Assembly (NCBI RefSeq): GCF_008704205.1 | Contig: NZ_VXLC01000014.1 | Coordinates: 62,001 to 126,000 of the forward strand | Length of the DNA: 64,000 nucleotides | Reading direction: 5' to 3' | Source: Nocardia colli | GTDB lineage: Bacteria > Actinomycetota > Actinomycetes > Mycobacteriales > Mycobacteriaceae | In this document: positions 28,129-37,075 of the stretch, piece by piece | How the letters are laid out: each line of letters starts with the position of its first letter | Numbering within the stretch: the first letter of the stretch is position 1 | The notes under the pieces: generated by a model | Told to the model about the DNA's origin: nothing | Database searches by the model: none | Seen by the model: only the letters and a program-made list of their open reading frames with translations | Translations under genes and position numbers: made by a program

Positions 28129-30008
28129 CGGGATCGAGCGGGGAAGCGGCGAGGACCGGTCCGCCCGAATATCAGTCGCATGGGCTGGCATTGGAGTTGG
28201 TTACCCGGCGAATGCGCGGGCCGCTGGTCGCAGGGAGCCATCCGCGACGATGGGTCGGCTGGGCAGCCGGACTGCCCGCGACCGTGCTGACGGTGTCGCT
28301 GATCGCGGTACCGGTGGTGTGGACCGTGGTGCTCGCCGTGCGGGCGCGGCCGCTGGTGGTCGGGTCCTGCCTGCTGGTCGCATTCGGAGCGGTCGGCTTG
28401 ACCCTGCTCGTACGGCACCGGTCGCATCCGGCAATTCGCCTGGGGCCGTGGCAGCTTCCGGGCTGGCCTGTGGTCGCGGGAGTGTGGCCGATCCCGTGCG
28501 TTCCGGTTGTCGCGGGGCTGTGGCTGCTCGGCCCCGCCCTGGGACGGGACGGGAGCTGGGCATACCTGCGCACGCTGGTGTGGGTGCTGTTCGGGGTGGT
28601 GCTCCTGGTGGTGGCGATGGGGATCGCTTGGTGGGGAAGGGATTCGCGGTGGCTGTGGCTGCCGTTGATCGTGCCGTTCGGGATTTCCGCGGTGGTGTCC
28701 GGCGTCGCCTTCCGCCTGATCTTCCAGTACCTCGGTGCCCGGCTCGGGATCGAAAGCGTTGGGGCATACCGTTTCTGGTTCGCGATGATGCTGGGTTGCG
28801 CATTCCTGTGGACCTGGCTCGGCTTCGTCACCGGGCTGTTCCGCGCTGGAATCCGCGCTATCGAGAACGATCCGGCGCGCGTCGATGTGCTGCATCGCGA
28901 GGGGAAGTCGTTGCCGGTGCGGCTCTACGTACTACTGCGCCCGGTGGTGCTTATTGTCGGTCTCGCCGTCGGCGTCGCGGCGGCCAGGGTGTTCGATGTG
29001 GTGCTCATCGGGGTGCCGGGTTCGATGCAGTACCAGGTCGACAGCGCGACCGTGCACTGGTGGCGGTTGGCCGTCGACTCCGATGTCGACCCGGGGGTCG
29101 CGGCGGCCTACGGATTTCCGCTCGCCGTGCTGGTCGGATTCTTGGGCTGGCTGCTGCAACACGATGTGGGTAAGCAGCAGACCAGCTGGTCCGCGCCGAC
29201 GGACAAGCCGGGGTCGACGGCGTGGCAGCGGCCGAAGCCGCTGCGGGTCCTCGGGATGCTTGCGGTGTCGGGGGTGGCATTGTTCCCGATAGTCGCGCTG
29301 ATCCTGACCATGTTGCAGGACCGGAACGGATGGGGCTCAGGTGCGCTCACGCGCATGTGGCGCGACCCCGCCCTACTGCGGTCGCTGGAGACGACGGCCT
29401 GGGTGGCGGCGCTGGCCACGCTCGTCGTGGTGGCCGCGGCGGTTCCGGTCGCGTATCGCCTTGCGGCACTGCGCCCGAACCGTCCCGCCGCCGGCCTCGC
29501 GGTGGTCTTCCTGGTGGTGCTCTCAGTGCTGCCGGTGCAGAGCTACCTCGGTCCGGTGAACGCGTTCATCGATAGCTACGGCCTCTCCGGCACCCGAATT
29601 CCGTTGATCGTGCTGCACGCGGCGGCCGGCCTGCCGGTCGCCATCCTGGTCCTGCGCGGCGCCCTGCTCGCCCCGCCGGATAGCCCGGCCGCCGATGCGC
29701 TGCACGGCTTGGCCGGTCCGGGAACCATCGCCCGGCGGGTGCTGACGTCGGCAGGGCCGGCCCTCGGCGCGGTGGCGGTGCTCGAATTCGTCCAGGTCTG
29801 GAACGATTTCGTGATCGGCCTACTGATCAGCGGCGCGGGCGCGACCCCGTGGTCGCTATTGCTCTGGGGCGAAGCACGCCAATTCGGTGAGAACTCCGCC
29901 CAATTGGCGGCCGGCGCGCTGATGTCGGCGATCTTGCCCGTCGCGCTGCTACTGGCTACCTGGCGTCGTTGGCTGGTACCCGGCCTCACCGGCGGAGCGC
30001 TGCGATGA
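28125..30008 (+). CDS. Fused double permease of a sugar-type ABC transporter
   Basis: This encodes 627 residues and starts at ATG 28125 inside the stop of the binding-protein gene. It has about 11-12 hydrophobic segments in two halves joined near residue 360 (a polar linker STAWQRPKPLR). Each half resembles one MalF/MalG-type permease, and each has a degenerate EAA loop (near residues 245-275 and 515-545) with weak similarity to the classical EAA-G sequence. Fusing both permeases in one chain is uncommon for this family. With the lipoprotein it makes a transporter lacking only the ATPase. Confidence 0.75.
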   Translation: MTGSSGEAARTGPPEYQSHGLALELVTRRMRGPLVAGSHPRRWVGWAAGLPATVLTVSLIAVPVVWTVVLAVRARPLVVGSCLLVAFGAVGLTLLVRHRSHPAIRLGPWQLPGWPVVAGVWPIPCVPVVAGLWLLGPALGRDGSWAYLRTLVWVLFGVVLLVVAMGIAWWGRDSRWLWLPLIVPFGISAVVSGVAFRLIFQYLGARLGIESVGAYRFWFAMMLGCAFLWTWLGFVTGLFRAGIRAIENDPARVDVLHREGKSLPVRLYVLLRPVVLIVGLAVGVAAARVFDVVLIGVPGSMQYQVDSATVHWWRLAVDSDVDPGVAAAYGFPLAVLVGFLGWLLQHDVGKQQTSWSAPTDKPGSTAWQRPKPLRVLGMLAVSGVALFPIVALILTMLQDRNGWGSGALTRMWRDPALLRSLETTAWVAALATLVVVAAAVPVAYRLAALRPNRPAAGLAVVFLVVLSVLPVQSYLGPVNAFIDSYGLSGTRIPLIVLHAAAGLPVAILVLRGALLAPPDSPAADALHGLAGPGTIARRVLTSAGPALGAVAVLEFVQVWNDFVIGLLISGAGATPWSLLLWGEARQFGENSAQLAAGALMSAILPVALLLATWRRWLVPGLTGGALR

Positions 30009-30132
30009 GCACTCCCGAAGATTCAGCGCGGCAACGTGTCTCGGTCTCGGCGCGCTGTGCGATCGTACGGCCGGCCCGTGCCGCGGCCGGTAGCCCGCGC
30101 CCTTGCCGGAAATGCCGATGCTGGAGGTGTTT

Positions 30133-30294
30133 GTGCTGAGTAACGGGTGGTTGTCGACGAGTCGTTTCGGTGATCTGGAAGACATGGCGCGGCAAGCTGC
30201 TTCGGCGGTAGTGGACTCTGTGACCGCGCGGTCGGCATGTCACTCGGTGGCGCTGCCGGGGATGTTCGCGCGCAGCAGCGAGTGCTTGCGATGA
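30133..30294 (+). CDS. Possible 53-residue upstream-coupled ORF
   Basis: GTG 30133 has GGAGG five bases upstream, and the TGA at 30292-30294 overlaps the ATG (30291) of the TPR gene. The peptide is soluble and polar (GWLSTSRFGDLEDMARQAASA...), with two Cys. Good ribosome site plus 4-nt overlap suggests translation and coupling; I know no family for it. It may only be a leader that sets translation of the next gene. Confidence 0.4.
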   Translation: MLSNGWLSTSRFGDLEDMARQAASAVVDSVTARSACHSVALPGMFARSSECLR

Positions 30295-32030
30295 GTCATC
30301 CCGGGGTGCCTGCGCATCGGGAGGAGGCATCGCAGGTCGAGCCTGGCACGCCGAGATCGTCTATCTGGCAGGGGTTTCTGGGTACCGCGTCGGTGGTGGC
30401 CTACGCGCTGTTGTTCGAGTTGGCGCGCAATCTGGTGCTGAATTCACTCGGAGAGAGCCCGGCGGTCAAGGTGGCGGCGGGGACGTTGAGGTGGTTGTCG
30501 GTGCTCGTCGTCGCCGCGGCAGCGGTCTATGTGGGGTACCGGTTCGTTCAGCGGTACCGCGAACGGATCCGCACGGCAAACGAACTCGCGCTGATCGCGG
30601 ATCTGGTCGAGCCGGGGCCGCGGGTTACCGGGGTGGACCCGAACCCGGCTCCGGATTCAACCCCGGAATCGGATCTACCGCACACTGATCCGGACTGGAC
30701 CGATGAGGTGATCGCGGTAGTGCGGGATTTGCGCATGCGTGAATTCGAAACGGCCGCTTTGCTTGCCGTGTTGACCGCCGCGCTCGACGCACCGGCTCAT
30801 CGGCCGGTTGAGCAGGGTGGGCAGCGTGAGCCGCCATCGGCTGCCTCGGTGCTGCTTAACAACCTCCTGCGGCACACGCCACCTAGAGTGGAAATCGTTG
30901 GTGCACAACGTTATCGAGTGCTCGAGGTGCCCGCGCACCCCGAACGTGCCCAGGTGATCGCACAGGCACGGTGGCCGATGGCGGTGACGGCGCTGGTCCA
31001 CCATTACGCCGACCTGACAACTCAGTGGGCATTCGCGCTGGATTCGGTGCGTTTCGCCGCGGGGGCGCGACGCTGGTTCGAGGCCCAGGAGGCGAACCTG
31101 AGTGCGCTCGTTACCGCCTGCGTGTCGCTCGGCGAGGACATACCGGCGACCGCGGTGGCGGAACTGGTGCGAATCGGGGACGCGCTGGACGGATGGTATG
31201 CCCGAACCGGCGACGGGGCGAGCCAGGCCGCGCGGGCCGCCGAACTGTGTTCCGTGCACGGGATGAAAGAGATTGTGCTGCACGGGGATCTGGCCCGAAT
31301 GCGCGCGGGTGACCTGCACGAGAAGCCGAGGCGGTACCGCCCCCGCAACCTGTCCACCAGTCTTGCCGCACGGTGGGAACATGATGCGGCGCTGCGCCTG
31401 CTCATCGTGCCGCCCGGCCATCAGCGCCCGCCGGTCGACTTTGCCGCAGCGTCGGCCCGGTTGGAGGCGTCCTGGTGGTTGCTGCCCCGTGAAGACGTGG
31501 CAGGCGAGGTCTGTGCGCTGATCAACCTGGCCGTCGTGCATATCCATCAAGGCAGACTGGACGCCGCCCGGGACCGGCTCGAACTGGCCGAATCACTGAC
31601 CCGCGGCGGCCGCGACCCCGATGGCCGCGCGCACATCCAGGAGACCATGGGCATCATGTGGTGGGCGCGCGGTGAGTTCCGCCGCGCATTGCGCAGTTGG
31701 CAGCAGGCGCTGACCGGCTACCGCGCCTTGGACGACCGCCTCGGTACCGCGCGTTGCCTGCAACACCTCGGCTCCGCCATGGTCAGCGGCCCTGAACGCG
31801 GCGGCAGCCTCTTCGCCGCCGACCCTTCGGTAACCACCGCCGAGGTTCAACGCCAAGCCAGCGGCTGGCTGAAGGAAGCCCACCGTCTGCACGACGGGTA
31901 CGTCCCGCACAACAACGAGTGCTACGCCGAACGCTATATCGCCAAGCTCCGTTCGGCCTTGGCCGGCACCAACCACACAGTCCTGGACCAGATCGACACC
32001 TGGCCCCTCCCTGCCCGCGACCCCCACTGA
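30291..32030 (+). CDS. TPR-containing membrane protein
   Basis: This encodes 579 residues from ATG 30291; an in-frame start at 30237 would add 18 residues. Two hydrophobic segments lie in residues 20-85 (SVVAYALLFELA; LRWLSVLVVAAAAVYVGY), followed by about 490 cytoplasmic or periplasmic residues. A helical repeat region (about 395-520) has TPR-like phrases (ALINLAVVHIHQGRLDAARDRLELAE; GEFRRALRSWQQALTGYRALDD). The middle is Ala-rich and lacks catalytic motifs. Such TPR proteins often act as scaffolds in regulatory systems; function unknown. It is preceded by a coupled small ORF. Confidence 0.7.
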   Translation: MSHPGVPAHREEASQVEPGTPRSSIWQGFLGTASVVAYALLFELARNLVLNSLGESPAVKVAAGTLRWLSVLVVAAAAVYVGYRFVQRYRERIRTANELALIADLVEPGPRVTGVDPNPAPDSTPESDLPHTDPDWTDEVIAVVRDLRMREFETAALLAVLTAALDAPAHRPVEQGGQREPPSAASVLLNNLLRHTPPRVEIVGAQRYRVLEVPAHPERAQVIAQARWPMAVTALVHHYADLTTQWAFALDSVRFAAGARRWFEAQEANLSALVTACVSLGEDIPATAVAELVRIGDALDGWYARTGDGASQAARAAELCSVHGMKEIVLHGDLARMRAGDLHEKPRRYRPRNLSTSLAARWEHDAALRLLIVPPGHQRPPVDFAAASARLEASWWLLPREDVAGEVCALINLAVVHIHQGRLDAARDRLELAESLTRGGRDPDGRAHIQETMGIMWWARGEFRRALRSWQQALTGYRALDDRLGTARCLQHLGSAMVSGPERGGSLFAADPSVTTAEVQRQASGWLKEAHRLHDGYVPHNNECYAERYIAKLRSALAGTNHTVLDQIDTWPLPARDPH

Positions 32031-32133
32031 CCGCAGCCGCCGCCCGCCTCCCGCGAATCCGCCCCCGCTCGGGACCCCGCACCTTCGCTGGCGGTTCGCA
32101 CCGTCTCTCAAGGGCCGCACTGTCTCTGAGGGG

Positions 32134-32205
32134 CCGCACCCGAACTCGGGATCCGCACTCGGAATAGGGCCGTATAGCGAGTGCGGATCCCGAGTTCGGG
32201 TGCGG
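32134..32205. repeat. Perfect 28-bp inverted repeat
   Basis: The left arm (32134-32161) and the right arm (32178-32205) are exact reverse complements across a 16-nt loop. The arms begin CCGCACCCGAACTCGGG. It lies 104 bp after the TPR gene stop and 93 bp before the methyltransferase gene. The gap 32031-32297 otherwise shows only two half-arm-like GGGCCGCAC phrases at 32112 and 32132. It could be a strong terminator or a relic of a palindromic element. Confidence 0.85.
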
Positions 32206-32297
32206 AACTTCGGCGGTCGGCGGCCCGAGTGTCGCGTTGGTCATGGGCGGGTGGAGATCCCGGCGAGAGGGGCGGTTTCGGTGGCAGACTGCGAGGT

Positions 32298-32972
32298 ATG
32301 ACGACTACCGAATGGGGCGATGTAGACAGCTACATCGTGGACACTCTGGTGCGGGATGCCGATACCGCGGCGGCGCTGACGGCGAATGCGGCCGCGCGAT
32401 TGCCTGCGATCGATGTGTCGCCGCCGCAGGGGAAGTTTCTGTATCTGCTCGCGGTGACGGCTCGGGCGCGGCGGGTGCTGGAGATCGGCACTCTCGGTGG
32501 GTACAGCACGATCTGGCTGGCGCGCGCGGTGGGGGAGAAGGGGCAGGTGGTCACGCTCGAGTTCAAGGCGGAGCATGCCGAGGTCGCGCGGAAGAACCTC
32601 GACAACGCGGGGGTGGGCGAGCGGGTCGACATCCGGGTCGGTGCGGCGCTGGACAGCCTCCCGGTGCTGGCCGATGAAGGTCAGGAACCGTTCGACCTGG
32701 TGTTCATCGACGCCGACAAGGTCAACAACTCGAACTACGTCCAGTGGGCGCTGAAGCTGACCCGGCCGGGTTCGGTGATCATCGTCGACAACGTCGTCCG
32801 CAAGGGCGGCCTCGCCGACTCGGTCTCCGACGACGAGACCATCCGCGCCAGCCGTGCCGTCGTCGAACTGTTCGCCGCCGAGCCGACCCTGGACGCGACC
32901 GTCGTGCAGACCGTCGGCAGCAAGGGCTGGGACGGGTTCGCATACGCGGTGGTGAAGGGCGAGACGGACTGA
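32298..32972 (+). CDS. O-methyltransferase family 3
   Basis: This encodes 224 residues and is SAM-dependent. LEIGTLGGYSTIWLARAV is the SAM loop (about residues 61-78), FIDADKVNNSNYVQWAL binds the metal-catechol region, and VIIVDNVVRKGGL carries the late catalytic Asp-Asn. This family methylates catechol-like hydroxyl groups; the substrate is unknown. ATG 32298 has a GAGGT site just upstream. It stands alone and is convergent with the exonuclease gene. Confidence 0.85.
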   Translation: MTTTEWGDVDSYIVDTLVRDADTAAALTANAAARLPAIDVSPPQGKFLYLLAVTARARRVLEIGTLGGYSTIWLARAVGEKGQVVTLEFKAEHAEVARKNLDNAGVGERVDIRVGAALDSLPVLADEGQEPFDLVFIDADKVNNSNYVQWALKLTRPGSVIIVDNVVRKGGLADSVSDDETIRASRAVVELFAAEPTLDATVVQTVGSKGWDGFAYAVVKGETD

Positions 32973-33043
32973 GATCCGATGATCGCGGGCGGCCTGCTCC
33001 GCCGTTGCCGTCCGCGATCAATCACTCAGCGCGAGCGGACGGC

Positions 33044-33616
33044 TCAATCCGTACTTGTCACCCGCCACGCTCCCCGCCGAGCGATTTCGAGGACCAGCGC
33101 GGCGATGTTCCACGCGTCGTCCTCGCCGCGGTGGTGCCGCCCTTCGAGCGGCAGTCCAGCTATATGCAGCGCGCCGGCCATCCCCTGTCGGCGTTTCAGC
33201 TCGTACGCCTCACTGAACACCAGTTTTGCGTTCGTGTGCCGGTGCCCGAACGGGTATTCGGTGCCGGTCGCCTGGCATTGGCTCAGGAATTGTTTGCGGT
33301 CGTAGTCACCCCAGCTGGCCCACGGCCGACTACCGGACTGGTGCTCGGTGGCCAGCATCCGGCAGGCCTCGGCAAACGACACACCGGTATCGACTTCGTC
33401 CTGAGTCAGCCCGGTCAGCTCCGTGCAGAACTCGCCTACGGTGGACCGCGCGGGCCGCACCAGAATCCGATGCTTCCCGCCTCGCTCACCCGACTCCAAA
33501 TCCACCACGGTCAAACCGATTTCGATGATCTCGCGCACCGCACCGGGCGGTGTCTTACCTTCCCAGCAGGTCGCCTCGACATCGACGACATTGAGCAGCC
33601 CCCTATTTCCTCCCAT
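33044..33616 (-). CDS. DEDDh 3'-5' exonuclease of the ERI-1/KapD type
   Basis: This encodes 190 residues. DEDDh exonuclease motifs are present: VDVEATCW (D-x-E, residues 11-18), the central SWGDYDRKQF (motif II) and HRGEDDAWNIAAL (H-x4-D, motif III). The family includes 3'-5' exonucleases for RNA or DNA such as KapD and ERI-1; a role in RNA trimming is inference. The gene is 46 bp from the oxidoreductase gene on the same strand and may be transcribed with it. Confidence 0.85.
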   Translation of the reverse strand: MGGNRGLLNVVDVEATCWEGKTPPGAVREIIEIGLTVVDLESGERGGKHRILVRPARSTVGEFCTELTGLTQDEVDTGVSFAEACRMLATEHQSGSRPWASWGDYDRKQFLSQCQATGTEYPFGHRHTNAKLVFSEAYELKRRQGMAGALHIAGLPLEGRHHRGEDDAWNIAALVLEIARRGAWRVTSTD

Positions 33617-33661
33617 GGACGTGGAGCCTAAGGAGGAAACACGAGACCCCTCAATCGGTTT

Positions 33662-34657
33662 TCAAGGAATCAGCACAACCTTGCCGACGGTCGCTCGCGT
33701 CTCCAAGGCGTGGTGCGCCGCGGCGGCCTCGGCCAGCGGGAACTCCTGCACCGCGGGCCGCAACCGCCCGGCCGCCGCTTCCGCCAGGGCCCGATCCTCG
33801 AGCACTCGAATGTCCCCACCGGCACGCTGGATCATCGGCGGTCCGAGCACGAACTCGGAGGTGATGCCGCGAGCAGCCAGTTCCTCCGCGGAAAGCGTCA
33901 GTGCTGTCGCATCTTTCGGACTCTGCCCGGACGCGCCGAACACCAGGTGCTGCCCACCCTTACCCAGCAGATCGATGGCGGCACGTGCTGTCTCCGCGCC
34001 TACGGAATCGAAAAGTACTGTCGCCCGCCGATCCCCGAGGAACCCTCGGACCTGTTCCGGCCAATCGGGCAGCAAGTAGTCGACGGCAAGATCGGCGCCA
34101 TTGCGTTGCACCAGTTCGACTTTCGCGGGTCCACCGGCAAGGCCGATCACCGTCGCCCCGGCGTTCCTCGCGAATTGCACCAGCAGCGTACCGATTCCAC
34201 CCGCGGCGGCCGTCACGATCGCGATGCTGTCCGGACCGAGCTCGGTGAATTGCAGAATACCTATGGTCGTCCGCCCGGTACCGATCATCGCCACCGCTTC
34301 GGTGGGCCCGAGACCGTCCGGAATCTCATGCAGCCGAGCCACTTCCGCGACCGCGAGTTCGGCATAACCACCGGGCGCCATGCCCAGATGCGCAACCACC
34401 TGCTTGCCGGCCCACCCCGGATCGACCTCTGCGCCAACCGCATCGACAGTCCCGGCGACCTCGCGGCCGGGCACGGTGGGCAGCTCCGGAACCGGATACG
34501 GTCCAGGCAACCCCTTGCGCAACGCCGTATCGATCAGATGAACCCCGGCCGCCGCCACGGCAATTCGCACCTGACCCGCCCCCGGACTCGGATCGGGAAC
34601 GGTCTCGTAGCGCAGATTGTCGGCCGGGCCGAAGTCATGAAGTCGGATCGCGTGCAC
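33662..34657 (-). CDS. Zinc-independent quinone-oxidoreductase-like MDR enzyme
   Basis: This encodes 331 residues from GTG 34657, which has AGGAG six bases upstream. It is a medium-chain dehydrogenase/reductase with a GroES-like N-terminal half (PGREVAGTVDAVG) and a Rossmann half with AAAGGIGTLLVQFARNAGATVIG. No structural Zn Cys cluster is present, as in NADPH:quinone reductases. The substrate is unknown. A divergent TetR/MFS pair lies 52 bp further on. Confidence 0.85.
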   Translation of the reverse strand: MHAIRLHDFGPADNLRYETVPDPSPGAGQVRIAVAAAGVHLIDTALRKGLPGPYPVPELPTVPGREVAGTVDAVGAEVDPGWAGKQVVAHLGMAPGGYAELAVAEVARLHEIPDGLGPTEAVAMIGTGRTTIGILQFTELGPDSIAIVTAAAGGIGTLLVQFARNAGATVIGLAGGPAKVELVQRNGADLAVDYLLPDWPEQVRGFLGDRRATVLFDSVGAETARAAIDLLGKGGQHLVFGASGQSPKDATALTLSAEELAARGITSEFVLGPPMIQRAGGDIRVLEDRALAEAAAGRLRPAVQEFPLAEAAAAHHALETRATVGKVVLIP

Positions 34658-34709
34658 GGTGGCTCCTGTTCGTGATGGTCGCCAACCACCGTGCAACATG
34701 AAGCTAGGT

Positions 34710-35393
34710 TCAGGTCAAGTCGGCGGCCCGCAGCCGCGCCTTGGCCTCGAAGCCGTCGCACAGCGCGGCCAGACCGGCATAGAGCAGATCTTCCTGGGAT
34801 AGGTCATTGATCCCGCTGCCCTCGAGGTCCGCGAGCGCGGCGGGCACCGGGAATTGTGATCTTCCTTTCAGCATCGTGCGCAGCCCGTTGTCGCCCTCCG
34901 GGTTCATTCCCTTGCGGGCCATCAGCGCGGCGCTGATGTGCGGCAGGGTCGCGCCGGAGATGTGGTTCCACACGGTGAACGCCATGGTCGTGGCTTCCCT
35001 GGTCGATACATTGAGTTCGGAAAATCCCTCGACCATCCAGGCCAGGCAAGCCAGACTCATCGGACCGAAGCTGTAGCGCGGCGTGGCGAAGGTGAGCAGG
35101 ACCCACGGATGTTGCTGGTAGAGCGCCCAATCGATCTCGGCGGCGATGCGCACCCGATCGCGCCAGGTCCACTGCTGTCCCTCCGCGGAGGGGTAGGGAT
35201 TGCGCCGGGCCACCTCGTCGGTCATCTCGGCGAGCAGTTCGTCCTTGTTCGCGACGTGCCGGTACAGGGACATGGCGCCGACGCCCATCTTGTCGGCGAT
35301 CCGGCGCATGGACAACGCGTCGAGACCCTCTTCGTCGGCAAGCGTTATCGCGGTGTCGATGATGGCGGCTCGGTTGAGCTTGAGCTCAGACAT
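34710..35393 (-). CDS. TetR-family repressor of the adjacent MFS pump
   Basis: This encodes 227 residues. The N-terminal helix-turn-helix has LNRAAIIDTAITLADEEGLDALSMRRIADKMGVGAMSLYRHVANKDEL, close to the classical TetR/TetR_C_11 type with a long C-terminal ligand domain. ATG 35393 fits the domain start; longer starts lie in the intergenic region. It is divergent from the MFS gene, with two palindromes between them, so it is likely to repress that pump and respond to its substrate. Family and context are clear; the ligand is not. Confidence 0.85.
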   Translation of the reverse strand: MSELKLNRAAIIDTAITLADEEGLDALSMRRIADKMGVGAMSLYRHVANKDELLAEMTDEVARRNPYPSAEGQQWTWRDRVRIAAEIDWALYQQHPWVLLTFATPRYSFGPMSLACLAWMVEGFSELNVSTREATTMAFTVWNHISGATLPHISAALMARKGMNPEGDNGLRTMLKGRSQFPVPAALADLEGSGINDLSQEDLLYAGLAALCDGFEAKARLRAADLT

Positions 35394-35427
35394 CCCATGA
35401 CTCACTTTCACTTCCGGGGGAGCTTGC

Positions 35428-35462
35428 GTACACTGTACTCCAGTTGTGCGTACGGCGTACGC
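35428..35462. promoter_or_regulatory. Two palindromic operator candidates between tetR and MFS
   Basis: GTACA-C-TGTAC at 35428-35438 and GCGTACG-G-CGTACGC at 35448-35462 are perfect odd-centred palindromes, 21 bp centre to centre, in the 91-bp divergent gap. They share a GTAC core. Their position between the repressor and pump genes is typical of TetR-family operators. Confidence 0.55.
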
Positions 35463-35484
35463 GAGATGGAGAGGATTACCAAGG

Positions 35485-36984
35485 ATGACAGACGTTGAGG
35501 CAGTGCGGGCCGCCCAGGCGGCGCCCACTGTCGGCTCGCGCCGTGCCTGGCTCGGCCTTGCGGTGTTGCTGCTGCCGGTGCTGCTGGTGTCGATGGACAT
35601 CTCGGTGCTGTTCCTGGCCATGCCGACCCTCACCGTCGACCTCGACCCGTCGGCCGCCCAGCAGCTGTGGATCCTGGACATCTACGGCTTCCTGATCGCG
35701 GGCCTGCTGATCACCATGGGCAACCTCGGTGACCGGATCGGCCGGCGCAACATCCTGCTCGTCGGGGCCACCATCTTCGGCATCGCCTCCATCCTGGCCG
35801 CGTTCGCGCCGAGCGCCGCGGTACTCATCGTCGCGCGGGCCCTGATGGGCGTCGGCGGCGCGACCCTGCTGCCGTCCAGCCTCGCACTGATCTCCACCCT
35901 GTTCCCCGACGCGCGCAAGCGGGCCGCCGCCATCGGCATCTGGACCGCGTTCTTCGCCGGCGGTTCGGCGGTCGGGCCGATCATCGGCGGCATGCTGCTG
36001 CACCAGTTCTGGTGGGGCTCGGTCTTTCTCATCAACATCCCGGTGCTGCTGATCCTGCTTGCGTTCGGCCCGTTCGTGCTGCCCGAGCATCGCGCCGGAG
36101 TGCGCGGGCCGCTGGATCTGCCGAGCGTCGCGCTGTCCATCGGCGGCATCCTGCCGCTGGTGTACGGCATCAAGCACGCCGCGGCCGACGGGGTCGACCT
36201 GGAGGCGATCCTCATCTCGCTGATCGGCGTGGTGATCCTGACCGTCTTCGTGCGCAGGCAGCGCAAGCTCGACGAACCGCTGCTCGACCTGCGGTTGTTC
36301 GCCCGCGCCGGGTTCTCGGTGGCGATCGGGTCCAGTCTGGTCGGCATGATGTCGCTGGCCGCGATGAGTTACCTCACCAGCATCTACCTGCAATCGGTCA
36401 CCGGACGTGATCCGCTCGCGGCGGCCCTGTTCGGCATTCCGATGGCGGTCGCCGTGTTCGTCTGCTCGATGAGCGGGGCCCGGTTCGGTCGCCGGTTCGG
36501 CACGCGCAACACCTTCGTGTTCGCGCTGACCGCTTCCGCCATAGGCAATCTCATGCTGCTCGGCGTCGGTGTGCACGGCGGGATGTGGTGGTACCTGGTC
36601 GGATCCACCGTTGCCGGCATCGGTTACGGCCTTGCGTTCACGCTGGTTTCGGACGTCGCGGTGTCCTCGGTTCCCGCGGAACGCGCCGGCTCGGCCGTCG
36701 GTATCTCGGAGACCAGCTTCGAACTCGGCAACGCACTCGGCCTGGCCCTGCTGGGATCCCTTGCCGCACTGATCTTCCGCTCCGGTGGCGACTACGCCGC
36801 GACACTGGGGGAGACGATTCAAGAGGCCGGGGACAACACCGCGCTGATCGAGTCCGCGCGCGAATCCTTCGTCTCCGGCATGCATATCGCCACCGCGGTC
36901 GGTGCGACGGTGCTCATCGCGATGGCGATGATCGCGCGATTCGCCTCACCGGCCCGCGTCGAAACGAGCACCGCCGGCCACTAG
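35485..36984 (+). CDS. MFS multidrug efflux transporter, DHA2 family
   Basis: This encodes 499 residues, with about 14 transmembrane helices. Conserved features: D-E-rich helix 1 (LVSMDISVLFLAMPTLTVDL), motif A (GNLGDRIGRRN) and antiporter motif C (GIWTAFFAGGSAVGPIIGG). These match QacA/LfrA-type proton-driven exporters of cationic or lipophilic compounds. ATG 35485 follows AAGG. It is controlled, by context, by the divergent TetR gene. The substrate range is unknown. Confidence 0.9.
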   Translation: MTDVEAVRAAQAAPTVGSRRAWLGLAVLLLPVLLVSMDISVLFLAMPTLTVDLDPSAAQQLWILDIYGFLIAGLLITMGNLGDRIGRRNILLVGATIFGIASILAAFAPSAAVLIVARALMGVGGATLLPSSLALISTLFPDARKRAAAIGIWTAFFAGGSAVGPIIGGMLLHQFWWGSVFLINIPVLLILLAFGPFVLPEHRAGVRGPLDLPSVALSIGGILPLVYGIKHAAADGVDLEAILISLIGVVILTVFVRRQRKLDEPLLDLRLFARAGFSVAIGSSLVGMMSLAAMSYLTSIYLQSVTGRDPLAAALFGIPMAVAVFVCSMSGARFGRRFGTRNTFVFALTASAIGNLMLLGVGVHGGMWWYLVGSTVAGIGYGLAFTLVSDVAVSSVPAERAGSAVGISETSFELGNALGLALLGSLAALIFRSGGDYAATLGETIQEAGDNTALIESARESFVSGMHIATAVGATVLIAMAMIARFASPARVETSTAGH

Positions 36985-37005
36985 TTCCGGCGCGCCTCCC
37001 ACGTG

Positions 37006-37075
37006 AGAAGTGTTGTCCGCGATATAATTAAGTGTCATGTTTACGCATGATTCGGCTGTCGCCGACAACACTTCT
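37006..37075. promoter_or_regulatory. Inverted repeat spanning the promoter and start codon
   Basis: AGAAGTGTTGTC (37006-37017) and GACAACACTTCT (37064-37075) are exact 12-bp reverse complements. A second pair, GTGTCATG/CATGACAC, lies inside and just beyond them. The repeat encloses a TATAAT at 37023-37028 and the ATG at 37037 of the next gene. It could be an operator pair for a looping repressor or an RNA hairpin that masks the start. Confidence 0.55.
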
